Below are positions 31,765 to 39,677 of a stretch of 64,000 bases of DNA, in pieces (the first letter of the stretch is position 1; every line of letters starts with the position of its first letter). Location of the stretch: NCBI RefSeq assembly GCF_014205015.1, contig NZ_JACHMO010000001.1, positions 3,162,001-3,226,000 on the forward strand, written 5' to 3'. The notes under the pieces are model-generated. The model searched no databases, was not told where the DNA came from, and saw nothing but the letters and a program-made list of their open reading frames with translations. Source of the stretch: Saccharothrix ecbatanensis. GTDB taxonomy: Bacteria; Actinomycetota; Actinomycetes; Mycobacteriales; Pseudonocardiaceae. The position numbers were made by a program, and so were the translations under genes.

Positions 31765-34371
31765 TCACTCCCCGTCGTGTGAAAGGTTCGACTCCGCGAT
31801 CCGCAACTGCTCCAACTGCTCCGCCAACCGCGTCACGTCATCGGTGAACCCCGCGCGTTCGGCCATCGCCATCGCCTCGCCCACCGCCGTCATCGCCTCG
31901 CGCAGGGCCAGCCGCGCCGCGGCGATCGCTTCCGGACCCGAGTCGCGGCGCAGTTCTTCGACGGCCTCGTTCACCCTGGCGTTCGCGGGCTCGGTCAGCT
32001 TCTCGATCTGCGCCCGGACCGCCGCCTCGGCCGCCGCGCCGTGGGTGGCGGCGAGCTTGGTCTCCGACTTGATCCGGTCGTCGTCGTCCAGTGCGAGGTC
32101 GATGGCGTCGCTCAGCAGTTCGATCGCCTCTCGTACGAACGCCTCGCTTCCGAGTTGCAGCAGGATGTCCGCCATCGCGCGCCGCAGGGACCCACTGCGC
32201 GGGTACCGTTCCAGCGCGCTCCGGCCGGCCGCCAGCGTGCGACGTGCGCTCGCGGGGTCGCTCGGCGAGCGCAGGTGCGCGGGAATGGCGGCTTCGGCGA
32301 TCGAATCCACCACACCGACCAGGACCGGGCGCAGCGAGCGGGCCTCCTCGTCGTCGGCAGCGGCCTGCCGGTCGAGCGCCGCGACCGCTGCGGCGTAGCC
32401 CTCTTCCGGCCGTTCGGCGGCCACGAGGGCCCGGCTGTGCAGCACGGCGAACTCCAACCGGTCGGGCACCAGCGCGACGCACTCGCCGAGCGCGGTCACC
32501 CGCTCGTCCCACTCCTCCGGCGTGGCCGCCGTGGGCTCCTCCCAGTGCACGGCCAGGTTGACCAGGTCCACCTGGAAGATCCCGACCAGGTCGTCGTCCT
32601 CGCTGATCAGTCCCCGCTCCACGCAGATCGGGGTCAGCACGGTCCACGGCAGGGTGAGTTGCCTGCGGGCCATCTCCACGCCCAGCGCCAACTGGTGGGC
32701 GGACTTCTTCGCGCTCAGCTCACGGATCATGTTGCGCAGCAGCAGCCCCCGTCGCAGCGCCTCGTCGGCGAGCCTCGCCGCGCGCGGCTTCTCCAGGTCG
32801 CGATAGACGTCGCGGGCCTGTTCCGCGGGATCGCTCGCCACCGCGTGGGCCTCGCGCACCCGGTCCACGACCAGGTCGCGGAACACGGTGACCCCTGCCC
32901 AGTCCTGTCCGCGCAGGGTGCTGTCGACCGAGCGGACGAACGCGTCGCGCGCGGCGTCGACCTCCTCGGCGGTGGCGTTCTGCGGCACGCCGAGCAGGTG
33001 GGCCGGTGACCGGAAGTTCAGCCGCTCGTTGAGGTAGTAGAGGTCCCACTCCCGCAGCCAGACCTCGATCGCCTCGACGTCGGCGACCCAGGCCGCGAGT
33101 TCCGCGTCGCTCGGGTAGGGGCTGTTGGAAGGCGCGCAGTGGCGTGACCTGCTCTGCTGGCTCAGCGCCAGGTGCAGCGTCCGCCGTTCGTCGAGCAGCA
33201 GGGTGAGCTCGCCCGTTCCGGCCGCGTGCAGGTACATCAGCTCGGTGAGCCGGGACCACGCCGGACCGTAGTCGTCGACGGACTTCGTGCGGGCCGCGAG
33301 CAACGCCAGGTTCACCGCGAGCGGGACGCGGTGCGGGTCCAGCGCGGCGGACTCCCGCCAGAGCAGCCGGGCTTCGGCCAACCGCTCGTCCGTCCACGCC
33401 GCGCGGGCCAGGCCGTCGAGCACGGACACGCGCAGCTCGCGCACGCACTCCACGTCGGGATAGGCGTCCAGCAGCCGCACCACGTCGGCCGGCGGCAGGC
33501 CGCTGTCGGGTCCGTACCGCGAGAAGTGCAGCCAGCACACCAGTTCGACCGGTAGCACGCCGCTGTCGAGCCGCGCGACGGCCAGCTCCACGAACGTCTC
33601 CGGCGTCTCCGCCTCGGCCAGCTCCAACGCGGCCTCCAGCAGCGCCACGGCCGGGTGGTCGACCCCGGCCGGCCCTGTCTTGCGCACGTCGCGCGGACTG
33701 TCGCCGGCGACCAGCAGCAGCACGCAGGCGACGGCGAACTCGGCCACGGCCGAACCGTCGCGCGCCCGTGCCGCGCCCACGTCGAGGTGAGCCCTGACCT
33801 GGCCGCGCTGCGGTTTCGCCCGGGACAGCTGCTCGACCAGCGACGTCTGCCAGACGTCCGGGGCACTGCGGTTGGCGGCACGGGTCTTGGCCTCGCGAGC
33901 CGGCCGCGCGTCCGGTTTGGCCTCGGTTCCCTGCCGTCGCACCAGCTCGTCGAACGCGGCGACGGCGGCGGGCAGGCTGTCGGGTGCGCCGGAGTTGAGC
34001 GCGGTGAGCACGGACTGCCCGATGGCGCGCTCGTCCTTGTCGAGTTCCAGCAGCGCCAAGGCGAACAGCACGTGCGCGCGACGGTTCGACGGCGCCATCC
34101 GCAGCACCTGCCGGTACTCCACGAGCGCGGCCCGGTGCTTGCCCGCCTGGTGCAGCAGCCGACCGAGGTGCAGGTTGAGCTTGGGCAGGAAGGGGTCCTG
34201 GGTGATCGCCGCCCGCAGCCGGGCGATCGCCTCGTCCCGGTCGGTGTCCGGGTCCACCGCGAGCCGGAACTCCGCCTCGGCGATGGCCAGCCGCACCTGT
34301 GGCGTGGACTCCTGGCCACGGAGTCCGGCCAGTGAGTCGAGCAGCGCCTCACGGGCGCGCACGACGCTCAT
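31765..34371 (-). CDS. Large TPR protein with degenerate J-like segment
   Basis: The product of about 868 residues begins with TPR repeats (LDSLAGLRGQESTPQVRLAIAEAEFRL, PFLPKLNLHLGRLLHQAGKHRAALVEYRQVLR) and continues as a long helical solenoid. Midway, LRSPAHLLGVPQNATAEEVDAARDAFVRSVDS resembles the start of a J-domain, but without an HPD motif. The C-terminal part is again helical, with a coiled-coil-like end (MAERAGFTDDVTRLAEQLEQLRIAE). It starts in a 4-bp ATGA overlap with the TIR gene stop, so the two are translationally coupled. It is probably the main adaptor between the TIR protein and the Hsp70 set. No enzymatic motif is visible. Confidence 0.8.
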   Translation of the reverse strand: MSVVRAREALLDSLAGLRGQESTPQVRLAIAEAEFRLAVDPDTDRDEAIARLRAAITQDPFLPKLNLHLGRLLHQAGKHRAALVEYRQVLRMAPSNRRAHVLFALALLELDKDERAIGQSVLTALNSGAPDSLPAAVAAFDELVRRQGTEAKPDARPAREAKTRAANRSAPDVWQTSLVEQLSRAKPQRGQVRAHLDVGAARARDGSAVAEFAVACVLLLVAGDSPRDVRKTGPAGVDHPAVALLEAALELAEAETPETFVELAVARLDSGVLPVELVCWLHFSRYGPDSGLPPADVVRLLDAYPDVECVRELRVSVLDGLARAAWTDERLAEARLLWRESAALDPHRVPLAVNLALLAARTKSVDDYGPAWSRLTELMYLHAAGTGELTLLLDERRTLHLALSQQSRSRHCAPSNSPYPSDAELAAWVADVEAIEVWLREWDLYYLNERLNFRSPAHLLGVPQNATAEEVDAARDAFVRSVDSTLRGQDWAGVTVFRDLVVDRVREAHAVASDPAEQARDVYRDLEKPRAARLADEALRRGLLLRNMIRELSAKKSAHQLALGVEMARRQLTLPWTVLTPICVERGLISEDDDLVGIFQVDLVNLAVHWEEPTAATPEEWDERVTALGECVALVPDRLEFAVLHSRALVAAERPEEGYAAAVAALDRQAAADDEEARSLRPVLVGVVDSIAEAAIPAHLRSPSDPASARRTLAAGRSALERYPRSGSLRRAMADILLQLGSEAFVREAIELLSDAIDLALDDDDRIKSETKLAATHGAAAEAAVRAQIEKLTEPANARVNEAVEELRRDSGPEAIAAARLALREAMTAVGEAMAMAERAGFTDDVTRLAEQLEQLRIAESNLSHDGE

Positions 34372-36947
34372 CCGACGTCCTGGTACAGCTCCACCTTGCC
34401 CGGTCGGCACACCGCGACCCAAGACCCGTCGGCCGACAGCGCACCGCTGACCGCGTCCGGCCAGTGCAGCCGCTCAGTCCCCTGCCGCCAGTAGGCGTAC
34501 CCGTCGTCCGGGGTGGACACGAGGTGGCAGTCGCCGACCGTGGCGAGCACATCCGTGCCCGGTGGGAACGTCGCGATCCGCAGCTGCCGATCGGCCTCGT
34601 CCACCCGCCACACCTCCACCGACCGCGGCGGGCCCGAGGCGACCACCAGCGTGCAGTCGCCCGCCGACGCCCCCGGCCGCAGCCGCACCCCGCCCGGCTT
34701 GCGCTCCGGCAGGCCGATCGCGCCGTCCACCCCCATGCTGATGAGCGCGTCGTCGGTCAGGACCACCAGCCTGCTGCCCGCGTAGGCCACGTCGGCGGCC
34801 ATCGCGATGCCCGGCATGTGCGAGACCCGCCGCCGGCCCGCGTAGATCGACAGCCCACCCGCCAGGTCCGCCACGGCGAAGCGCTCGCCGTGGTTTGCCA
34901 CCGCGATCCGGTGCACGCCCGCCTCGACGTCGAGCAGTTCGTCCCGCGTGCCGTCGTGGGAGAACCGCCACAGGCTGTGCTTCCAGGACCCGGCGACCAC
35001 GTCGTCGCCGATCAGCCGCAGGTCTCCGACCGCCCCGTCGAGCTTGCCCGAGGCGACCAGCGCGCCGTCGGCGAAGTAGCGCACGGCGCCGTCCCAGCCC
35101 CCGACCGCGATCCGGCCGCGACCGATGTCCACCCGGCGGACGGCGATCGCCCCGGTGTCGCGCCACACCACGTCGATGTCGTCGAGGATCGCCAGGGTGT
35201 CCGTGCCCGACTCCCAGACCAGCACCAGCCCCTCGCCCAACGGCCACGCCCGCCTGGCGTCGACCGGGTACGAGCCGACCAGCACCACGCCGGGTTCGAC
35301 GGGCGGCCGGGTCTGCGCGGCGATGCCCTTCTTCCGCATGTAGTCGCGGTAGACCGAGGCCAGGTTCGGCGCGGCGGGCAAGCGCGTGCGGGCGGCTTCG
35401 AGGATGGCGCACGCACGGGCCGCCGTCGCGCACTCGGCGAGTTTGTCGAGCACACCGCCGGGATCGACGCCCGGTCCGAGGGGCGGCCCGTCCTCGGCGA
35501 GGTATTCGCCGGTCAACAGGTAGTGCAGCACCAGCCGTAACGCGGCGACGTCCGACGTCGGGGTGAGCGGGGCGCCCACGCGCTGTTGGGGGCTGGCGAA
35601 GAGGAAGGAGTCGAGCCGGCCTTCCGCCACGTCGGCCTCGCTGCCGATGCACAGGACGCGGACCGTCCCGAACGTCCCGACGATCACGTTGGCGGGTCTC
35701 AGATCGCCGTGCGCGATCGGTGGCTCGGCGGCGTGGAAGCCGCACAGCGCCCGTGCGATGCCCAGGCACAGCTCGTAGGCCGCGCGCGGCGGCAGCGTCC
35801 CGTGGTGCTCGGTGATGGCCTGCGCGCTGCCCCCGTCGACCACCGGGAGCACGAGGAACAGGCACCGCCGCTCGCCGTCGACCACCACCGTGCCCGCGTC
35901 GGTCGGCGAGACGATGTTCGCGTCGCTGAGCCGGGTGAACCGGGCGACCTCCGCGAAGAACGCGTCGTCGTGGTCGGCGGCGACCCCGACCAGGTTGATC
36001 GACACCGGCCGGTCGCGCACCGTGTCGTGGCCGGGGTGCAGTGGTCCGTGGCTGTTGCGGCTCACCGCGTCGCCGGTGATCACGTAGTCGGTGTCGGGGA
36101 TGCGCCGGCCCGCGGCGGTGAGCGGCAGCAGTTCGCACACGTCAGCCAGCACGTCCGGCGCCTTGAACTCCGGGAACGTCCAAGCGCTCAGCTCACGCCA
36201 CGCCGCGAGCGGGGTCACGAGCGACGCACTGGTGATCGGGGAGTCGTCGATCCGGTCGCTCACCACGATGTTGCCCAACGACTGCATGATCGCCAACGCG
36301 GCCATGATCTCGCGGGGCAGCTTGCCGGACACGATCAGCTGCCCGATGATCAGGTTGAGCGTCGCGTCCGGCGGCAGCTCACCGATCTCCCTGCGGTACA
36401 GGAACGTCGACAACGCCTCGTTCGCCCGCCGGATCCGGTACAGCGTGACGTGCGGCTCGGCCGACTGGAAAGGAACCTGGCACAGTTCCTCCAGGTGGGC
36501 CTGATCCACCACGACCGGCCGCTTGATCAGCTTCGTGATGCGCTCGTAGGTGCGGTCGTAGTTGCGCTGGTCGGTCAGGTCGCTGACGGTGAGGTGCTGG
36601 ACGTCCTCCGGCACGGGACCCGTCATCGGCTTGAAGCGCACCAGGATCGTGCTCGCGGTGTCGCCCGCGGGGTCGCGGTGGGTGCTGAGGGCCAGCTCGA
36701 ACTTGGTCCACGGACGCGTCACGTACGAGTCGGTCAGGCACGCGATCGTGTGCTTCGACCGCTTGATGGCATCGGCGATCTGCTTCTTCAGCGCCGGACC
36801 GCCGTGCATGTCCTGGTCGTAGAACCAGACCTTGAGCCCTTCACGCTTCAACAGTTCGACGAATGGCGCCACGACGTCGCGGTCCGCACTGGCATAACTG
36901 ACGAATACATCATAACTGTCACTGCTGTCGTCGTTCGTCGTCGCCAA
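34368..36947 (-). CDS. TIR domain-pseudokinase-beta-propeller protein
   Basis: The product of about 859 residues has three parts. The first 150 residues form a TIR domain (YDVFVSYASADRDVVAPFVELL, then VWFYDQDMHGG), with the likely catalytic Glu in WTKFELALS near residue 84. Residues of about 300-540 resemble a protein kinase, with HGDLRPANV and FASPQQRVGAPLTPTSDVAALRLVLHYLLTGE, but no Lys in the VAIK position and no DFG. The last 280 residues form WD40/PQQ-like blades (IGRGRIAVGGWDGAVRYFADG, LIGDDVVAGSWKHSLWRFSHDG). It heads the nine-gene operon. The TTG at 36947 with GGGGAGG upstream is preferred; an ATG at 36986 is in frame. The likely role is NAD-cleaving or signalling effector. Confidence 0.85.
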   Translation of the reverse strand: MATTNDDSSDSYDVFVSYASADRDVVAPFVELLKREGLKVWFYDQDMHGGPALKKQIADAIKRSKHTIACLTDSYVTRPWTKFELALSTHRDPAGDTASTILVRFKPMTGPVPEDVQHLTVSDLTDQRNYDRTYERITKLIKRPVVVDQAHLEELCQVPFQSAEPHVTLYRIRRANEALSTFLYRREIGELPPDATLNLIIGQLIVSGKLPREIMAALAIMQSLGNIVVSDRIDDSPITSASLVTPLAAWRELSAWTFPEFKAPDVLADVCELLPLTAAGRRIPDTDYVITGDAVSRNSHGPLHPGHDTVRDRPVSINLVGVAADHDDAFFAEVARFTRLSDANIVSPTDAGTVVVDGERRCLFLVLPVVDGGSAQAITEHHGTLPPRAAYELCLGIARALCGFHAAEPPIAHGDLRPANVIVGTFGTVRVLCIGSEADVAEGRLDSFLFASPQQRVGAPLTPTSDVAALRLVLHYLLTGEYLAEDGPPLGPGVDPGGVLDKLAECATAARACAILEAARTRLPAAPNLASVYRDYMRKKGIAAQTRPPVEPGVVLVGSYPVDARRAWPLGEGLVLVWESGTDTLAILDDIDVVWRDTGAIAVRRVDIGRGRIAVGGWDGAVRYFADGALVASGKLDGAVGDLRLIGDDVVAGSWKHSLWRFSHDGTRDELLDVEAGVHRIAVANHGERFAVADLAGGLSIYAGRRRVSHMPGIAMAADVAYAGSRLVVLTDDALISMGVDGAIGLPERKPGGVRLRPGASAGDCTLVVASGPPRSVEVWRVDEADRQLRIATFPPGTDVLATVGDCHLVSTPDDGYAYWRQGTERLHWPDAVSGALSADGSWVAVCRPGKVELYQDVG

Positions 36948-37409
36948 TGAGCCGATACCTCCCCGGAAGCGATACCGCGCACCCATCCCACGTCCAAGCG
37001 TGGACTTTGACGATCTCAGACCGGTGGCAGGTCGTTCGCGCTTTCGCCCGACTTCACCCGTTCAGCCGCCTCGCGCTTCCCCGAAAAATGCGGTCAACCA
37101 ACCTGAATTCGCGACCACACGTCACAACCCGCCCGACTCGATTCCACCTCGCACGGATTTCCGGCATCGCGATTCGTCGGTGATCGATACATCCGGGCGA
37201 CTTCTCTCACGACGTTTCCGGGTCATTTTGGCAAATCACCTGTTGCAGCACGCGGTGACTCTGCGTGATCGTGCGTTTGCGCCGGTGGAGCGGCGGCAGG
37301 ACAGTGCCCGGAGTGCGTGGAAACTTTCTCGGCGCGAGGTGTCGATCGCGGCGGGCCCTGTTCGACGCACTGATGACAGACAGCACGAGGACAACCGAGG
37401 AGCACTCCG
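36948..37409. promoter_or_regulatory. Divergent 460-bp region upstream of the TIR operon and DHFR-like gene
   Basis: No credible gene, tRNA or strong hairpin was found. It should hold the promoter of the minus-strand TIR/Hsp70 operon and that of the plus-strand reductase. The part at about 37080-37260 is lower in GC than its surroundings. I could not identify a HAIR/CIRCE-type heat-shock operator by eye. Confidence 0.4.
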
Positions 37410-37985
37410 ATGCGCACCCTGATCACCACCGCCTTCGTCTCCCTCGACGGCGTCGTCGAGGCGCCCGGCGGGGAACCGGGCTACCGCAACACGGGCTGGA
37501 CCTTCAAGGACATCGAGTTCGACCCGGCCGCCTACGAGATCAAGACCCGCGAGCAGGACGAGGCCGCCGCCTTGATGATGGGCCGGGTGAGCTACGAGGC
37601 GTTCGCACCGGTGTGGCCGACCATGACCGAGGAGTTTCCCGGTTACATCGCGATGCCGAAGTACGTCGTGTCGACCACGCTCCGGGACGAGGACCTGGTG
37701 ACCAACTGGAACGAGATCACCATCCTGCGGTCCCTGGACGACGTCGCCGCGCTCAAGCAGGGCGACGGCGGGCCGGTCATCGTCCACGGCAGCGCCACCC
37801 TCAACCGCAACCTCTCCGACGCGGGCCTGATCGACCGCTACCACCTGCTCGTCTTCCCGGTCCTCCTCGGCGCGGGCAAGCGGCTGTTCAGCGACACCGA
37901 CCAGGACAAGCGGAACCTCAAGCTCGTCGAGAGCCAGTCCTACGCCAACGGAATCCAGAAACTGGTCTACGACGTCACCCGCTGA
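37410..37985 (+). CDS. Dihydrofolate-reductase-like (RibD C-terminal family) protein
   Basis: The product of 191 residues belongs to the DHFR/RibD_C family common in actinobacteria. TAFVSLDGVVEAPGG, ALMMGRVSYEAFAPVW, KYVVSTTL, PVIVHGSATLNRNL and FPVLLGAGKRLF are the expected segments. Members are NADPH-dependent reductases of mostly unknown substrate. GAGGAG precedes the ATG. Its last 11 bp overlap the convergent FMN-reductase-GNAT gene. No link to neighbouring pathways is evident. Confidence 0.9.
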   Translation: MRTLITTAFVSLDGVVEAPGGEPGYRNTGWTFKDIEFDPAAYEIKTREQDEAAALMMGRVSYEAFAPVWPTMTEEFPGYIAMPKYVVSTTLRDEDLVTNWNEITILRSLDDVAALKQGDGGPVIVHGSATLNRNLSDAGLIDRYHLLVFPVLLGAGKRLFSDTDQDKRNLKLVESQSYANGIQKLVYDVTR

Positions 37986-39045
37986 GCACGGGCATTTCCT
38001 TGGCGAGGCAGACGGTTCCGTCAGGGCCGGCGAGCGACACGTGTTGGTAGCCCTCGCTCTCGTAAAGGTCGATGTTGCCCAGGCTCTTGGCACCGGTGAA
38101 CAGCAGGATGCGCCCGAGATCCGGTCCGGCGGCGGACTCGGCGGCGTGCAACAACCACCGGCCCAGCCCTCGTCCGCGCAGGTCGGGCACGACGGCGAGC
38201 CGTCCCACGTGCCAGTCGGTCTCGACGGGGCGGGCACGCACCATGCCCAGCAGCCGTCCGTCGAGCCAGATGCCCGTGGTGCGCCAGCTCGCCAGCCATT
38301 CACGCACCTCCTCCGGCGACTCGTGCAGTGCCGGGATGTTCATGGTGTCGTTGAGAATCGCCTCTTCCACCCAGCAGCACCGCTGGAGCACGGTGACCTC
38401 CGAAGCGTCGTCCGGGGTCAGTTGCCTCACGTAGGACCCGGGCAACGGGCCGGACGAGGCCCCGGCTCGCTCGCGCATCGGACGCAGGGCGTGGCTCACG
38501 CGGACCAGTTCGTCCAGCAGGGCGACACCCGCCGCGTCGCGGGCGGTATCGGTCCGCAGTCGCCCGTTCTCCACCGAGTCGCCGATGCGGATCGCAACGG
38601 TGGCACCCAACGGAACCATTCGCAGCGTGGTCACAACCTGTTTGGTGTGCTGGACGGATCGGGTGCCCGCCGAGGTGTTGCCGTAGCTGACGAAGCCGAT
38701 CGGCTTCCACGCCCACTCGCTGCCGAGGTAGTCCAGCGCGTTCTTCAGGGCCGCCGGCATGCCGTAGTTGTACTCCGGCGTGACCACGATGAACCCGTCC
38801 GCCGCGTCGGCGATCGCGCTCCACCGACGGGTGTGCTCATGCCGGTAGACGCCCGATGACGGATGTTCCTCCTCATCGAGGAAGGGCAGTTCCAGGTCGC
38901 CGAGGGCCACCGGCACGAGGTCGACGCCCAGTTCCGCCGCCCGAGGTGCGATCGCCTCGATCAGCCACTGCGCCACGACGGGGCCGAGGGCGCCCGGGCG
39001 CGTGCTGCACGTCAGGGCAAGAACACGAAGGCGTTTCGTTGACAT
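37975..39045 (-). CDS. Fusion of NADPH-dependent FMN reductase and GNAT acetyltransferase
   Basis: The product of 356 residues joins two folds. Residues 1 to about 190 form a flavodoxin-like FMN/quinone reductase (LALTCSTRPGALGP, then TPEYNYGMPAALKNALDYLG). From about residue 200 onward there is a GNAT domain (YVRQLTPDDASEVTVLQ, and the acetyl-CoA loop VVPDLRGRGLGRWLLHAA). It is divergent from a MarR gene only 31 bp away, and both start codons sit in a perfect inverted repeat. Repression by that MarR protein, with induction by a quinone, flavin-reactive or antibiotic compound, is likely. The fusion points to detoxification by reduction and acetylation. Confidence 0.9.
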   Translation of the reverse strand: MSTKRLRVLALTCSTRPGALGPVVAQWLIEAIAPRAAELGVDLVPVALGDLELPFLDEEEHPSSGVYRHEHTRRWSAIADAADGFIVVTPEYNYGMPAALKNALDYLGSEWAWKPIGFVSYGNTSAGTRSVQHTKQVVTTLRMVPLGATVAIRIGDSVENGRLRTDTARDAAGVALLDELVRVSHALRPMRERAGASSGPLPGSYVRQLTPDDASEVTVLQRCCWVEEAILNDTMNIPALHESPEEVREWLASWRTTGIWLDGRLLGMVRARPVETDWHVGRLAVVPDLRGRGLGRWLLHAAESAAGPDLGRILLFTGAKSLGNIDLYESEGYQHVSLAGPDGTVCLAKEMPVLSG

Positions 39046-39087
39046 GGAAACGAAGACTAGGTGCTAGGTTGATTACATGTCAACGAA
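39035..39087. promoter_or_regulatory. Divergent operator with 12-bp inverted repeat covering both start codons
   Basis: TTCGTTGACATG at 39035-39046 is the exact reverse complement of CATGTCAACGAA at 39076-39087. Each arm contains the ATG of one divergent gene, so both proteins begin Met-Ser-Thr-Lys. Between the arms, CTAGGTGCTAGG forms a short direct repeat. This is a natural target for the MarR protein encoded here. Confidence 0.65.
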
Positions 39088-39589
39088 GCCGTCGGCCGGT
39101 GCCGTGCGCTGGCTGAACGCCGACGAGGAGCGGGCCTGGCGGGCATACCTGCGGATCGTGGTCGCCGTGCGGACCGGCACAGCACGCGACCTGGCCGCGA
39201 TCGGCCTCTCCGAACCCGACTACGAGGTGCTGAGCACCCTGTCGGAACGGCCCGCGCACACCAGCACGCTCGGGGAACAAGCCGACAAGATGGGCTGGTC
39301 ACGCAGCCGGCTGTCCCGTCACGCGACCCGAATGGAAACTCGGGGTCTGCTGCGGCGCGCACCGGACCCAACCGACGGCAGGGGCTGCCTCCTCGTACTC
39401 ACCGCGGAAGGTCTGAACGCTCTCGACAACGCCGCACCGGCCCACGTCGAGTCGGTACGGCACCACTTCATCGACCGGCTCACGCCCGCAGACCTCGCCG
39501 CCCTCGAACACATCGCCCGAAGGCTGGAACAACCCCAAGCCGGTGATGACCCCGACGAGGGAGCACCTGGACAGCACCCATCGGGATGA
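39077..39589 (+). CDS. MarR-family transcriptional regulator
   Basis: The product of 170 residues is a winged-helix MarR protein. YEVLSTLSERPAHTSTLGEQADKMGWSRSRLSRHATRMETRGLL is the HTH, and RAPDPTDGRGCLLVLTAEG is the wing. No clear SD precedes the ATG. The start codon lies inside the inverted repeat shared with the divergent FMN-reductase-GNAT gene, so it probably represses both genes. A ligand such as a phenol or quinone may release it. The C-terminal tail is short and Pro/Gly-rich. Confidence 0.92.
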   Translation: MSTKPSAGAVRWLNADEERAWRAYLRIVVAVRTGTARDLAAIGLSEPDYEVLSTLSERPAHTSTLGEQADKMGWSRSRLSRHATRMETRGLLRRAPDPTDGRGCLLVLTAEGLNALDNAAPAHVESVRHHFIDRLTPADLAALEHIARRLEQPQAGDDPDEGAPGQHPSG

Positions 39590-39638
39590 CCAACGCTTCC
39601 GGCCACAACGGTGATCATGTCGTGTCCCCTGACGGAGC

Positions 39639-39670
39639 GGTGGTGGGAGCCCACGTGGGCTCCCACCACC
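39639..39670. terminator. Perfect 16-bp palindrome, probable bidirectional terminator
   Basis: GGTGGTGGGAGCCCAC is followed directly by its reverse complement (39655-39670), giving a 32-bp perfect palindrome. It lies between the convergent MarR and GH32 genes. With no loop bases the hairpin would open slightly at its tip. Confidence 0.8.
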
Positions 39671-39677
39671 TCAGCGG

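Noticed and set aside
36948..37409. Search for a CIRCE or HAIR heat-shock operator upstream of the TIR/Hsp70 operon.
   Set aside because: No convincing inverted repeat of either type was seen by eye; a matrix scan would be needed to exclude it.
37223..37429. Short minus-strand frame with several Cys upstream of the DHFR-like gene.
   Set aside because: It has no ribosome binding site and overlaps the DHFR-like gene start.
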